A stretch of DNA of 64,000 bases, taken from contig NZ_AP014546.1 in assembly GCF_016592555.1 (NCBI RefSeq), positions 1,550,001-1,614,000 on the forward strand, read 5' to 3'. The position numbers were made by a program, and so were the translations under genes. Under the pieces are notes generated by a model. The model was not told the DNA's origin. It did not search any database and saw nothing but the letters and a program-made list of their open reading frames with translations. Below, in pieces: positions 14,643-24,076 of the stretch (the first letter of the stretch is position 1; each line of letters opens with the position of its first letter). This DNA is from Neptunomonas japonica JAMM 1380 (GTDB lineage: Bacteria; Pseudomonadota; Gammaproteobacteria; Pseudomonadales; Balneatricaceae).

Positions 14643-15845
14643 ATGCCTGTTGAATTAAAAGATATCGAACTTGTAGCCTCAGAAATTAAAGGCCAGTTTG
14701 ATGAATTTAAAGCGAAGAACGATAAACGTTTTGACGCTATCGAATCAGAAAAAGGCGCACTGGCTGGTCAGGTTGAAACCCTGAACGGCAAACTGTCTGA
14801 TCTGGATGAATACAAAACCGCACTTGAAAAAGAACTAGCTGGTTTAAAGCGCCCAGGTGCAACCGGTGTATCAAAAGAAGTAGAAGCCCATAAACAGGCA
14901 TTTACTCAGTTTATGCGCAAAGGTCGTGAAGAAGGCTTACGCGAACTTGAGCAGAAAGCACTTAATACCACGGTTGATGCCGATGGTGGTTTTGCAGTGC
15001 CAGAAGAACTGGACCGCACTATCATTGAATTGATGCGCAATGATTCGCCAATGCGTCAAGTGTGCAACAGCATCACCGTATCAACCTCTGATTACAAAAA
15101 ACTGGTTAATCTTGGTGGCGCTGGTTCCGGTTGGGTTGGTGAAGATGATGCTCGCCCAGCAACAGGCACGCCAACGCTTGCACAGGTTATCGCCTCAATG
15201 GGTGAGATTTACGCTAACCCGCAAGCTACGCAAACTTCACTTGATGACATGTTCTTCAATGTTGAAGCATGGCTAAACAATGAAGTATCAATGGAGTTTG
15301 CAGAAAAAGAAGGCTCTGCGTTCCTGTTGGGTGATGGCACCAATAAGCCAAAAGGAATCTTGGCGCACACGTTAGCGCTTACTGCTGATGCTGTGCGAGC
15401 GTTTGGCAGTATCCAAAACATCAAATCAGGAACGGCTGGGAACTTTGATGGTGATGATTTGCTAAGCCTAATCTATGGATTGAAAAAAGGCTATCGCAAC
15501 GGTTCACAATTTATGATGGCGGGTACAACGTTGCATAAAGTGCGTACCCTGAAAGATGCGCAAGGCGCTTACCTGTGGGCTCCTGGCTTACAAGCTGGCC
15601 AGCCTTCCTCTTTGCTCGGTTATGCCATCGCAGAGAATGACGATATGCCGGTTGTGGCAGCGGATGCCAACGCGCTGATGTTCGGTAACTTCATGCGTGC
15701 TTACACCATTGTTGACCGTATCGGTACACGAATCCTTCGTGATCCATACACCAACAAACCAAACGTGGGCTTCTACACCACAAAACGAGTAGGCGGCATG
15801 CTGACCGACTCTAACGCGGTTAAAGTACTTACGCTAAGCGTTTAA
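14643..15845 (+). CDS. Major capsid protein (HK97 gp5 family)
   Basis: A 400-aa protein. An N-terminal coiled-coil delta region (about 1-105: QFDEFKAKNDKRFDAIESEK) should be removed by the protease. The HK97 fold follows: GGFAVPEELDRTIIELMRNDSPMRQ, then FLLGDGTNKPKGIL (E-loop/P-domain region), and FYTTKRVGGML near the end. A strong terminator follows the gene. Confidence 0.95.
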   Translation: MPVELKDIELVASEIKGQFDEFKAKNDKRFDAIESEKGALAGQVETLNGKLSDLDEYKTALEKELAGLKRPGATGVSKEVEAHKQAFTQFMRKGREEGLRELEQKALNTTVDADGGFAVPEELDRTIIELMRNDSPMRQVCNSITVSTSDYKKLVNLGGAGSGWVGEDDARPATGTPTLAQVIASMGEIYANPQATQTSLDDMFFNVEAWLNNEVSMEFAEKEGSAFLLGDGTNKPKGILAHTLALTADAVRAFGSIQNIKSGTAGNFDGDDLLSLIYGLKKGYRNGSQFMMAGTTLHKVRTLKDAQGAYLWAPGLQAGQPSSLLGYAIAENDDMPVVAADANALMFGNFMRAYTIVDRIGTRILRDPYTNKPNVGFYTTKRVGGMLTDSNAVKVLTLSV

Positions 15846-15860
15846 TACTGGCTGATAAAA

Positions 15861-15886
15861 AAAAGACTCCTTCGGGGGTCTTTTTT
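15861..15886 (+). terminator. Intrinsic terminator after capsid gene
   Basis: AGACTCC and GGGGTCT pair around a TTCG tetraloop, with A-run and T-run on either side. It probably tunes capsid expression relative to downstream genes; late antitermination would read through. Confidence 0.85.
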
Positions 15887-15900
15887 ATGGAGAAACTAAA

Positions 15901-16104
15901 ATGTCAAAAGTCATTATTGTAGAAAAAACATTCCTTCATGCAGAAGATGGCAACACGGTTACCGAATACGCAGAAGGTGAACACTTGGTAAGTGAACGCT
16001 GCGCTGAAGTTGCTATTAAACAGCTGAAAGTGGCGAAAGAAAGCAAAACAAAAGCGGCTGACTTTATCGCCGCACAAGAAAAAGAAGCGGCTGAAAAGGC
16101 GTAA
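15901..16104 (+). CDS. Small head protein between capsid and connector
   Basis: A 67-aa protein. The N-terminal half is beta-like (SKVIIVEKTFLHAEDGNTV) and the C-terminal half is a Lys/Ala/Glu helix (SKTKAADFIAAQEKEAAEKA). Genes in this position often encode a minor head or decoration protein, but no family is recognised. An atggaga ribosome site stands before the start. Confidence 0.55.
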   Translation: MSKVIIVEKTFLHAEDGNTVTEYAEGEHLVSERCAEVAIKQLKVAKESKTKAADFIAAQEKEAAEKA

Positions 16105-16107
16105 ACC

Positions 16108-16686
16108 ATGCCAATTATCACCCTAGAACCTGCAACAACCGAACCGGTCACACTCGAAGAAGTGCGAGCTCAATGCCGTATAGATGGCGATATAACCGAC
16201 GAAAACACATTGTTGCAGGGGCTAATATCAACGGCGCGTGAATACTGCGAAAACCACACGGGGCGTCACTTTGCTGCTAAAACGCTGCATTACATTGGTA
16301 ATTGGTGCGCTAATAAGATTGAGCTAACCCCCAACCTTAAAACAGTCAGTTTTATTCAGTACCGCGACCATAACAACGAACAGCAATCGTTTCCAGATAC
16401 AAAGTATTACGTTGATTCAGTTTCGCTGGTGGGTGCGGTCATCCCGCTGAGCACTTGGCCGAGCACCTACCCGACACACCCGCAGCCGGTCACTATCGAA
16501 TTTGAAGTGGGCGACACAGATGAAAGCGGCAATTCATCATGCCCCTATGGGGTGAAGCAGGCCATTTTATTGCTGGTGGCTCATTGGTACGAAAACCGCA
16601 GTGCTGTTGCCTTTAGTGGCACAAGTAAAGAAGTTGAGTATTCCGTTTCTGCATTGCTCTCACCGTACAGGGTTTTAAACGTATGA
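16108..16686 (+). CDS. Head-tail connector (gp6-like)
   Basis: A 192-aa protein. PVTLEEVRAQCRIDGDITDENTLL and ISTAREYCENHTGR near the N-terminus are the hallmark of HK97 gp6/phage_connect proteins that bind beneath the portal. The C-terminal part (GVKQAILLLVAHWYENRSAV) also fits. Overlaps the next gene by 4 bp. Confidence 0.88.
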   Translation: MPIITLEPATTEPVTLEEVRAQCRIDGDITDENTLLQGLISTAREYCENHTGRHFAAKTLHYIGNWCANKIELTPNLKTVSFIQYRDHNNEQQSFPDTKYYVDSVSLVGAVIPLSTWPSTYPTHPQPVTIEFEVGDTDESGNSSCPYGVKQAILLLVAHWYENRSAVAFSGTSKEVEYSVSALLSPYRVLNV

Positions 16687-17096
16687 AGCGCTTACATGCC
16701 GGAAAACTCGACCAGCGCATAACGCTCTATAAGCCGCTCACAGGCAAAACAGAATCAGGCGCACCCATTACCCATAAATTTGAAAAAGTAGGGACGGTGT
16801 GGGCGGCGGTTGAGCTGGTAGGTATTGCAGAAGATAACAGCGGCGAAAAAGACCAAGCCACCGGAAAGCACCTAATAACAATGCGTTGGCGCAACGTGGG
16901 TAAAAATTGGATAGGTATTTGGCGCAATCAAATTTTAAGAGTGATTGGCGTTGATGACACCGACCCACAAAAAAGGCAAAAACAGCTAACCGCCGAAACA
17001 GAAAACGCCGTCGCTGAAATGTGGATTAACGAAAACACCCTAGTAGATGATGCCACAGAGCGGCTAAGAGAGGTTGTTAACGAGGGCTGGCCGTAA
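16683..17096 (+). CDS. Head closure protein (head-tail adaptor)
   Basis: A 137-aa protein. LHAGKLDQRITLYKPLTG at the start and later GTVWAAVELV are typical of SPP1 gp16/HK97-type head-tail joining proteins, small beta-barrel stoppers that close the portal after packaging. It fits its place after the gp6-like connector and is linked to the next gene by TAATG. Confidence 0.85.
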   Translation: MKRLHAGKLDQRITLYKPLTGKTESGAPITHKFEKVGTVWAAVELVGIAEDNSGEKDQATGKHLITMRWRNVGKNWIGIWRNQILRVIGVDDTDPQKRQKQLTAETENAVAEMWINENTLVDDATERLREVVNEGWP

Positions 17097-17530
17097 TGAT
17101 GAATGAAAGCTGGGAAATTACCGGGCTAGATGATCTTGAGAGGCAGCTCGCTGCGCTAGGGGGTGAAGATGGGCTAACAGCATTACGTCGTGCGTCTCGT
17201 GCGGCCATGAAGCCAGTCAAAGAACAGATGATAGCGAATGCCCCCTTTGATGATGATTCTCAGGGCGAGCACATGCGCGACAAAATCAGCATGACCACCA
17301 AAAAGACCGACAAGCGCAAAGCTGGTAAAAATAATGCACTAGCGGTGCGTGTTGGACCAACAAAAAAACATGCTCAAAAAGCGATAGCGGCAGAGTATGG
17401 CAACGAGCATCAAGAAGCCATCCCGTTTATGCGTCCTGCACTTTTCGACCAACGGCACCAAGTTGTTGATGGTATGCGTACTAAATTAGCGGTTGAGATA
17501 GAGCGAATCGTCAGGAAAAACGCACGATGA
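17096..17530 (+). CDS. HK97 gp10-like neck protein
   Basis: A 144-aa protein. WEITGLDDLERQLAALGG is the classic N-terminus of the HK97 gp10/phage neck family, and AAEYGNEHQEAIPFMRPAL (about 97-115) is its conserved second segment. It helps join head and tail. Overlaps the following gene by 4 bp. Confidence 0.9.
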   Translation: MMNESWEITGLDDLERQLAALGGEDGLTALRRASRAAMKPVKEQMIANAPFDDDSQGEHMRDKISMTTKKTDKRKAGKNNALAVRVGPTKKHAQKAIAAEYGNEHQEAIPFMRPALFDQRHQVVDGMRTKLAVEIERIVRKNAR

Positions 17531-17898
17531 ACATAGGAAAAGGTTTAATCGCGTGGCTTGAGGCCGAACTAAAGCTGGATGCGTTCTGGCTAGAGCGTCC
17601 CGAAGGTGTAAAGCGTTGCTGTGTTTATCGATGCATTAGCCCTGGCACTATCAGTGGCAACCTAAAAAGCCCAGGCATAAAAGCCGATACGTACTCAATC
17701 ACGGTTTATCACGACGACCCCGACAAAGGCCATGCCGCCGCTGAGATTATCAGAACGAAACTAAATGATTTTACTGGCGATTTAGGCGGCTATCCAGTCC
17801 AGCAAATACAGCCAACAGGTGGCTTTGATCAGATCCTCAATGCAGAGGCCGGCATCAAAGTTTATCAATTCAACCGTGATTTACTCATTAACCATTAA
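17527..17898 (+). CDS. Tail terminator/completion protein
   Basis: A 123-aa protein in the slot of lambda gpU/DUF3168-type proteins that cap the tail tube at the head-proximal end. It shows a central YSITVYHDDPDKGHAAAEIIRTKL, typical of the strand-helix part of this fold. Order and length support the call more than strong motifs do. Confidence 0.7.
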   Translation: MNIGKGLIAWLEAELKLDAFWLERPEGVKRCCVYRCISPGTISGNLKSPGIKADTYSITVYHDDPDKGHAAAEIIRTKLNDFTGDLGGYPVQQIQPTGGFDQILNAEAGIKVYQFNRDLLINH

Positions 17899-17909
17899 GG
17901 ATAAACATT

Positions 17910-18350
17910 ATGTCCGTCGCAGATCCTAGTACCTATGCAAAACTGCCAGCCGGAACCCGTTTTTTATGGGGGCCGCTTGGCACCGCAACTGCTGATCTTA
18001 AGCTGCTAAAAGATGCAAACGCGATTGGTGCCACTGGCAAAAAGGGCGGCTTTGTTGAAGCTGACCGGCTTATTGATACCGAGAAAAAATACATCGCCGA
18101 TATGAAAGACGGTGAAGATAAAGAATTTGCCTTTCTTGATGACCCTACCGACGATGATTTAACAGCATTTTTAGCGGCGGCAGATGCAGATCAAACCGTT
18201 ATCGTGCGCATTGAATTCCCTAATGGCCGCTTTGCCGATATGAATGTAGCGCTTAATGGCTGGTCTACCCAAGAGCTCGATAAAGGTAAGCCGATGATGC
18301 TGGTTGCTTCTGGTAAGCAGAACGCAATTAACCGCGGCATGATCGTTTAA
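17910..18350 (+). CDS. Major tail tube protein
   Basis: A 146-aa protein. GTRFLWGPLGTATADLKLL, then GFVEADRLIDTEKKYIADMKDG, and a closing GKQNAINRGMIV suggest a siphovirus tube subunit. It lies between the tail terminator and the frameshifted chaperone gene, the invariant place of the tube gene. Lacks the extra Ig domain of lambda gpV. Confidence 0.78.
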   Translation: MSVADPSTYAKLPAGTRFLWGPLGTATADLKLLKDANAIGATGKKGGFVEADRLIDTEKKYIADMKDGEDKEFAFLDDPTDDDLTAFLAAADADQTVIVRIEFPNGRFADMNVALNGWSTQELDKGKPMMLVASGKQNAINRGMIV

Positions 18351-18379
18351 TAGCCCCTCTCTAATATTCGGAAAAAATC

Positions 18380-18730
18380 ATGAAAAAACAATCGTTAAAA
18401 GCAAAGCTATTAAACCCCGCTAAACTGACCCCGCTTACCGTCGCTATTTTTGGTGATACATATCAAGTTGCGCGCTCATCAGCGGCGAAAGTAGCGCTTG
18501 TGAATAACCAACTGAACGATACCGATGATCCTCAGGTGTTAGAAAAAATATCGGCGCAGTTTATTTTGGAATCGATTATTGATGAAGACGGTGTTTCGTT
18601 ATCAGAAAGCGTTACAGCTGAAGAACTGCTTAACACTTATGATCACGTATCTGTGCGTGAAGCATACACAAAAATAATGAAAGTTAATTTTGGTGGTTCA
18701 GAAGGTATCGAAGAAGCAAAAAAAGACTAA
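18380..18730 (+). CDS. Tail assembly chaperone (gpG-like)
   Basis: A 116-aa protein, the short product of the frameshift pair. The helical C-terminus (AEELLNTYDHVSVREAYTKI) ends EEAKKD. Tail chaperones coat the tape measure protein during tube polymerisation. The gene ends in a run of seven A (18718-18724) read as gca-aaa-aaa-gac-taa, where ribosomes can slip to make the longer product. Confidence 0.85.
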   Translation: MKKQSLKAKLLNPAKLTPLTVAIFGDTYQVARSSAAKVALVNNQLNDTDDPQVLEKISAQFILESIIDEDGVSLSESVTAEELLNTYDHVSVREAYTKIMKVNFGGSEGIEEAKKD

Positions 18731-18930
18731 CCAGCAACCCGGCTTTAAGCGTTTGTTTTGAGCTGGGCGAACTGCTGGGCCTAGCCGATCCACGCGATAT
18801 CTATCATGCAGATGCCGAACTCATCGCCTTATGGCGTGCTTATTTCAATCTGAAAAACGAACCACAAACAACCGAAAACACTAACGATGTTGATGCGCAG
18901 GTAAATGCCTGTGAGCGGCTTTTGATGTAG
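18718..18930 (+). CDS. -1 frameshift extension making gpGT-like chaperone
   Basis: After a -1 slip on A AAA AAA (18718-18724), reading continues at 18724 for 68 codons to the TAG at 18928-18930. The extension has no start codon of its own, yet reads as a good helical domain (LSVCFELGELLGLADPRDIY, then ELIALWRAYFNL). It is almost the whole gap before the tape measure gene. The full fusion would run 18380-18930. The gpT part normally recruits tube subunits. Confidence 0.85.
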   Translation, partial: KKRLTSNPALSVCFELGELLGLADPRDIYHADAELIALWRAYFNLKNEPQTTENTNDVDAQVNACERLLM

Positions 18931-18946
18931 CACCTAAAGGATTTAT

Positions 18947-21145
18947 ATGTCAGATATAGCAAAGCTAACGGTTGCGCTATATGCCAACTCTGCGCAGTTT
19001 GTTAGTGAACTGCAAAAATCACAGCGTAAATCTAATGAATGGAAGCGTGAAGTTTCAGCAGCCTATAACACGGTTAAAACAGCCGGAGCTGTAGCGGCAG
19101 CGGCAACCGTTGCAAGCCTTACTCTCATCTATAAGCAGCAATCAAAACTCATTGATCAAACCGCCAAATTTGCCGACCGAATCGGCATTAGTACGGAGTC
19201 GCTAAGCCAGTTTCGCTATGCGGCAGAATTAACGGGCGTAGGGCAAAAGTCACTTGATAACTCTCTTCAAGCAATGGTTCGTCGTCTTGCTGAAGCTGAG
19301 CAAGGAACGGGGGAGGCTGCAAAATCTCTTAGGCAGCTAGGGCTTGATGCTGAAGAGTTAGGACGGCTAACACCAGATGAGCAGCTCTATGTATTAGCTG
19401 ATGCGTTCAAAGGCGTAGAGAGCCAATCAGAGCGCGTAAGAATTGCATTTAATCTGTTCGGGCGCGAAGGCGTAAGCATGGTTAACATGCTCGCTGGTGG
19501 CGCAGATGGTTTGCGTGCTATGGCAAAAGAGGCCGACGATCTAGGGCTTTCATTGTCGCGTGTCGATGCCGCCAAGGTTGAGATAGCTAACGATGCTTTT
19601 TTGCGGGCGACCAAGGCTAGCACCGCATTTGAGCAACAGATTACAACACAACTCGCGCCGGTTATCGCTGGCCTCTCTGATGAGTTTGTCAGAATGGCGA
19701 AAGAACACGGCGGCATGAGTAAAGTTGTGACTGATGGTATTTACTCAACAGCCAAAGGGGTTAGCTATGTTGGTGATGCTTATAGAGGCTGGGCATTCAT
19801 TTTAAAATCAGTAGAGGTTGCGTGGCTGCAATTAAAGCTCGTAGGAATGGAAGCCATGAACGCAATGGTACGTGCCGCTTATGATTTCGGCACGTACATT
19901 GTTCAATATATGGTTTGGCCGACACTAAAAGCACTGGATGCTATGGGGCTTGTAAATGACTCAGCTAAAGAGATGGCCGACAGTTTACGTGAACTAACCA
20001 CGATCAGTGGCCCGCCAATATTCAACCTAGAAGACACCTATCAAACGCGCAGCGAACTAAAGCGATCAGTAGATGAGTTTAGAGCGCTACTCTCTGAGCC
20101 TTTGCCCTCTGACAACATTGAAAATTGGTATCAAGAAAACAAAGCGCGAGTCGAAGCGTTAGCGCAGGATATGGCCAGCAGCGTTAACCGAAATTCAGCC
20201 ACAGCCGGAGCACTACCCCCTAAAGGCAAGCCAGCAAAAGAAGGCCCGACAGAGCAAGAAAAAGCACTAGAGCGCCACCGCTTAGAAATGGATAGTATCC
20301 GGCAGGGGTTTTTAGAAAAAGACCAGCTAGAGTATGAACAATGGCAGGAGCGACAAAGCAAGCTAGCTGATTGGTTCCTTGCTGAATACGAAGCGTCAAA
20401 AAGTAATAAGGCGCAAATGGCTGCGCTAGAAGATCAGTATCTAACGCTAAGCCAAAACAACCATAAAAAATACCAAGACAATATCAATAAGATTGAGTCA
20501 GCTCGAATGCAGACGCGGTATAAAGCCGCTTCTAGCATGTTCGGGTCAATGGCTGATCTGGCTAAAACATTTGGTGGTGAACAGACCGGCGCATATAAAG
20601 CACTATTTGCTGTAAGCAAAGCTTTCTCTATTGCTGAATCAATCATGGCGATTCAAACCGGCGTAGCTAAAGCGGCCGCGCTGGGGTGGCCTGCTGGTAT
20701 TCCAGCAATGGCGAGCGTGTTATCTGCAACATCAGGCATTATTTCAACGATCCAAGGCACGGGAATGCCGACCTATCACACAGGTGGTATGGCGGGCTAT
20801 GGATCAGATAATTTCAGTGACTCTTTAAAAAGAAACGAAGTCCCCGCGATATTAGAACGCGACGAAGAAATACTTCCAACCTACGACCCACGCCACCGAA
20901 AAAACCTTAAAAAAGGCCGGGGCGCTGGTGGCGGTGGTTTTCAATGGACTGGGAGCATCATTATTAACAACAACGGCGAACCAGTGAGAGCAGAAGCCAG
21001 CATGGACGATGAAGGCAATCTTCAAATGTGGCTAGAGCGCGCAGACGAATATATTGCACAAGGATTTATCGAAGGAACGGGCCAAACCTCACAAGCAAAC
21101 GATGCTGTTAATGGCAGTGGTCGCGCTAACACGGCAATCAGATAG
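18947..21145 (+). CDS. Tape measure protein
   Basis: A 732-aa protein that sets tail length and is ejected into the host. The N-terminal part is helical (YANSAQFVSELQKSQRKSNEWKREV), followed by ADRIGISTESLSQFRYAAELTGV, a typical phage tape-measure segment. Hydrophobic helices lie around residues 580-615 (AIQTGVAKAAALGWPAGIPAMASVL), and a Gly-rich end GRGAGGGGFQW is followed by a lambda-H-like tail. It is short for the family, implying a tail of modest length. Confidence 0.9.
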   Translation: MSDIAKLTVALYANSAQFVSELQKSQRKSNEWKREVSAAYNTVKTAGAVAAAATVASLTLIYKQQSKLIDQTAKFADRIGISTESLSQFRYAAELTGVGQKSLDNSLQAMVRRLAEAEQGTGEAAKSLRQLGLDAEELGRLTPDEQLYVLADAFKGVESQSERVRIAFNLFGREGVSMVNMLAGGADGLRAMAKEADDLGLSLSRVDAAKVEIANDAFLRATKASTAFEQQITTQLAPVIAGLSDEFVRMAKEHGGMSKVVTDGIYSTAKGVSYVGDAYRGWAFILKSVEVAWLQLKLVGMEAMNAMVRAAYDFGTYIVQYMVWPTLKALDAMGLVNDSAKEMADSLRELTTISGPPIFNLEDTYQTRSELKRSVDEFRALLSEPLPSDNIENWYQENKARVEALAQDMASSVNRNSATAGALPPKGKPAKEGPTEQEKALERHRLEMDSIRQGFLEKDQLEYEQWQERQSKLADWFLAEYEASKSNKAQMAALEDQYLTLSQNNHKKYQDNINKIESARMQTRYKAASSMFGSMADLAKTFGGEQTGAYKALFAVSKAFSIAESIMAIQTGVAKAAALGWPAGIPAMASVLSATSGIISTIQGTGMPTYHTGGMAGYGSDNFSDSLKRNEVPAILERDEEILPTYDPRHRKNLKKGRGAGGGGFQWTGSIIINNNGEPVRAEASMDDEGNLQMWLERADEYIAQGFIEGTGQTSQANDAVNGSGRANTAIR

Positions 21146-21153
21146 GGTAAAAA

Positions 21154-21645
21154 ATGGATATAACCGATTTAGAACCCTGGCCGCTTGAGCAGTTGGACTA
21201 CCCGTTAAAGCGCGGCTACCGCTACACAGTGCGGGATAATCGCGAAATATCGAGCATGTATTCTGGCCCCGGTATCTCGCGCCTAATATCACGCTTTACC
21301 ATTACCGATTATCAAGCCTCATTACTGTTCTCGAAGGGCGAAGAGCTCTATTTCAGATGGTGGATATCGAACAAGCTAAACCATGGTAATGACTACTTTG
21401 CTATGCCGCTACTAACCGGCGCAGGGATGAATACCGTTGCTGCAATATTCAGCAAAAACGGGATTGGCGCCAGCGTCTTAGACGGCAATCGATACCGAAT
21501 TAACATTAAGCTCACGTCGTTTGCACTACCGGCTGAATCAATGACAGAAGCCGAGGCGCTAGCGGCTTTAGAGACAGATCCGGTACTGATAGCGTTGGTC
21601 GAATCGAAAAACAAATTATATAACATTGTTCATGGGGATTGGTAA
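21154..21645 (+). CDS. Minor tail protein
   Basis: A 163-aa protein directly after the tape measure, in the place of lambda gpM or a distal-tail protein. It begins MDITDLEPWPLEQLDYPLKR and contains YFRWWISNKLNHGNDYFAMPL. I do not recognise the exact family; the call is from order. Its stop overlaps the start of the spike gene (TAATG). Confidence 0.65.
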   Translation: MDITDLEPWPLEQLDYPLKRGYRYTVRDNREISSMYSGPGISRLISRFTITDYQASLLFSKGEELYFRWWISNKLNHGNDYFAMPLLTGAGMNTVAAIFSKNGIGASVLDGNRYRINIKLTSFALPAESMTEAEALAALETDPVLIALVESKNKLYNIVHGDW

Positions 21646-24011
21646 TGGCTGATATCGCAACAGTAGCAGACGAACTTGAAGTTTTAAAAAATAAATTTGC
21701 CGAATTTATAAACGGAAGCGAAACAGACATAGTCGCCACGAATAGCGGCCCCCGCGATAGTATAGCAAAAGCAATAAAAGACGCGCTCGATGCAGGCGCT
21801 ATTAGCGGTGACATGACCGGTGAGCAGATAGCTGAGGCTCTCTTTTCGCAAGCTGATTTGAATGCGTTTACAGATAAAGAAAAAGACAGAGTGTCCGTAT
21901 CGTTAGCGCAAGTAGGCACTCTTGATGAATTACGAAATTTAGAGCCTGAAACAAACGGCCAGCAGATCGTTTTAGCGGGACATACTGTAATAGGCGTGGG
22001 CGGTGGTGAGTTTTATGCAGACGCTGCTAGTGAGTTGATAGATGATGATGGATTAACTGTTGTAACGCCTCTGGGCAATCGTTGGCGGCGGCGTGTATCA
22101 GACGGCGGTTATATTGGTATTACTGCATTTGGAGCACAAAAAGGCCAGAATAATTCAGCTTATCTTTCAAAAATGAAATCAATAGTTGAGCTGATATCAG
22201 TTGATATTGATTCAATCATTGACTCAGTAATAATTGACAATACGGATAATGTAAAAAAAATTAAACTGGATGCTAGCGTTTCTATGCTAGCTGGCTCATC
22301 TGCAATGCTTGTGATTAATTCTGTTGAATCAGGCATGACTGTAGATGGTAATCGTGAAGCAGGCCATAAAGTCACTCGTCCTGACACGGGTCGGGTTGTT
22401 AATATTATTGGTGATAAAGACTATGCAAATAAGGATATTTTAATAAAAGGGATTGACGCGTCAGGCGGCACGGGTGAGTTTATGTTTTGGTCAGCCTGTG
22501 ATGGAATTGAGTTTAGAGATAATTTTATACATGACGGTGTTGGCTCGGCGATTTATAATTTAAATACACAAATAGCAGACAGCTATAAAAGCCAAAATGT
22601 AAAATTCATTGGTAATATTATTCGTGATTTGGGCGTTGGTACAAATATAAAATCTCACGGCATCAGTATTAACTCATGGCGCTATATTTATGGAGTAACA
22701 GTATTAGATAACGATATTCGTCGAGTGCGGAATAATGGGATCGAAATATGGGCAGCATTTGTGAGAGTTTTGGGTAACTATGTTGAAGATGTGCGAATCG
22801 CGTATAGCTACGGCCAGTGCCACTATCTGACTCACGCAGGGGGGAACATCGCTTTTAATTCTGTGCCAAATACAGCGAGCGATCCGAGCAGTGTAGGAGG
22901 GATCGGGATAGAGATCGGTGGCTGCACTCGCGTGACGTTGAGTGATTATATTATTGATGGTTTTAGATCCGGCATTGATGCTACTGAGTCCGTTATTAGC
23001 ACGCCTCAGGATTCGCTATGGCATGACCCAACATCTCTCTGGCTCGGCGAGAGCGGTGTGTTAACTGATGCAGACAGTCCTTCGTTCGTTCGATTAAAAA
23101 CGCTATCTGGAGATCCGAAATTATCAGGCTCATATTATGTGTCGATAGGAGCGGGAGTTATTACTAATTATTTAAATTTTGGGATTCGGTGTAGTGCTGA
23201 TAACCAGTACAGAGATGCATACGTTATAAATGGGCCGAGAATTTCTCACGGCGGAAAGTTTGCAGGCAGTACATCGCCTGCTGCGGCTGGGATTATTGTT
23301 GTTAATGCGGCGGCAAGCATCAGCGGTGCTGTTTTATCTGATTTATCACATTATGGAATTAATGCCGATCAGGGCAGGTTGTCGCTGGGTGTTAATTATT
23401 TTAGAAACATTGATGGTGACGTAGTTAGATTGGTGGGAGCGGGGAGCAGCCTACATTGCCCGGCAAGCCAGGATATTCAAAACTGTTTAGATTTGGGTTC
23501 TGCGTTGGGGGGGGCGCCCACTCAAGGCTCGTTCAGTCCTGGTCAAGAATGGGCTAATCATTCTGCAAATGATAATGGGCAGCCGCGCACATTTGTTGTT
23601 AGCCAAGGCGGAACATATGGGAATATGTTATCAACAACCGCTGATGTAATTGCGGGTTCTGATATAGCAGTACTTAAGCGTGTTGTTAATCCGTTGGGCG
23701 CTGTGCAGCGTGATATGTATATTGATATTTTAGGCGTTACCGGGGCATTTAAAGTGCTGGATGTGGGGGTTCCAGTTAATACTGGCTCAGGATGGACGAT
23801 GGATGTTAAGTTATCCGTGGCTTCTGATGTAACTATTGATGATGCTGCAGTGAGTCATTCGGCCCCTGTTTTGCAGATTGTAGGGCAGTACGGGTTTAGA
23901 AAAAGCGTTTCTTCAAAACCCGATTTTATTGGTCAAGAAGCCATTGTTGGTGATTTGATTTATAAGTCCACAGGCACTACTTCTAGCGCCGACTGGAGCC
24001 AATTAAATTAA
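21645..24011 (+). CDS. Tail spike with right-handed beta-helix
   Basis: A 788-aa protein. Residues 1-90 form a helical, acidic head part for attachment. Residues about 110-150 hold a VIGVGGGEFYAD patch. From about 160 to 620 many short beta-strands repeat with N/D/G turns (IRDLGVGTNIKSHGISINSW, LDNDIRRVRNNGIEIW), the pattern of pectate-lyase-like beta-helix spikes that bind or cleave surface glycans. It interrupts the usual M-L-K order of tail genes, is AT-richer than its neighbours, and carries its own terminator, suggesting acquisition as a unit. Confidence 0.8.
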   Translation: MADIATVADELEVLKNKFAEFINGSETDIVATNSGPRDSIAKAIKDALDAGAISGDMTGEQIAEALFSQADLNAFTDKEKDRVSVSLAQVGTLDELRNLEPETNGQQIVLAGHTVIGVGGGEFYADAASELIDDDGLTVVTPLGNRWRRRVSDGGYIGITAFGAQKGQNNSAYLSKMKSIVELISVDIDSIIDSVIIDNTDNVKKIKLDASVSMLAGSSAMLVINSVESGMTVDGNREAGHKVTRPDTGRVVNIIGDKDYANKDILIKGIDASGGTGEFMFWSACDGIEFRDNFIHDGVGSAIYNLNTQIADSYKSQNVKFIGNIIRDLGVGTNIKSHGISINSWRYIYGVTVLDNDIRRVRNNGIEIWAAFVRVLGNYVEDVRIAYSYGQCHYLTHAGGNIAFNSVPNTASDPSSVGGIGIEIGGCTRVTLSDYIIDGFRSGIDATESVISTPQDSLWHDPTSLWLGESGVLTDADSPSFVRLKTLSGDPKLSGSYYVSIGAGVITNYLNFGIRCSADNQYRDAYVINGPRISHGGKFAGSTSPAAAGIIVVNAAASISGAVLSDLSHYGINADQGRLSLGVNYFRNIDGDVVRLVGAGSSLHCPASQDIQNCLDLGSALGGAPTQGSFSPGQEWANHSANDNGQPRTFVVSQGGTYGNMLSTTADVIAGSDIAVLKRVVNPLGAVQRDMYIDILGVTGAFKVLDVGVPVNTGSGWTMDVKLSVASDVTIDDAAVSHSAPVLQIVGQYGFRKSVSSKPDFIGQEAIVGDLIYKSTGTTSSADWSQLN

Positions 24012-24031
24012 ACAAGAGCGCAAAGCTAGCG

Positions 24032-24053
24032 GCCCGCCAAGTGCGGGCTTTTT
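24032..24053 (+). terminator. Intrinsic terminator after spike gene
   Basis: GCCCGC and GCGGGC arms around CAAGT, followed by five T residues, 20 bp after the spike stop. It sits in the middle of the late tail operon. Confidence 0.85.
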
Positions 24054-24076
24054 ATGCCTGCTTTTAAGGAACCTCA

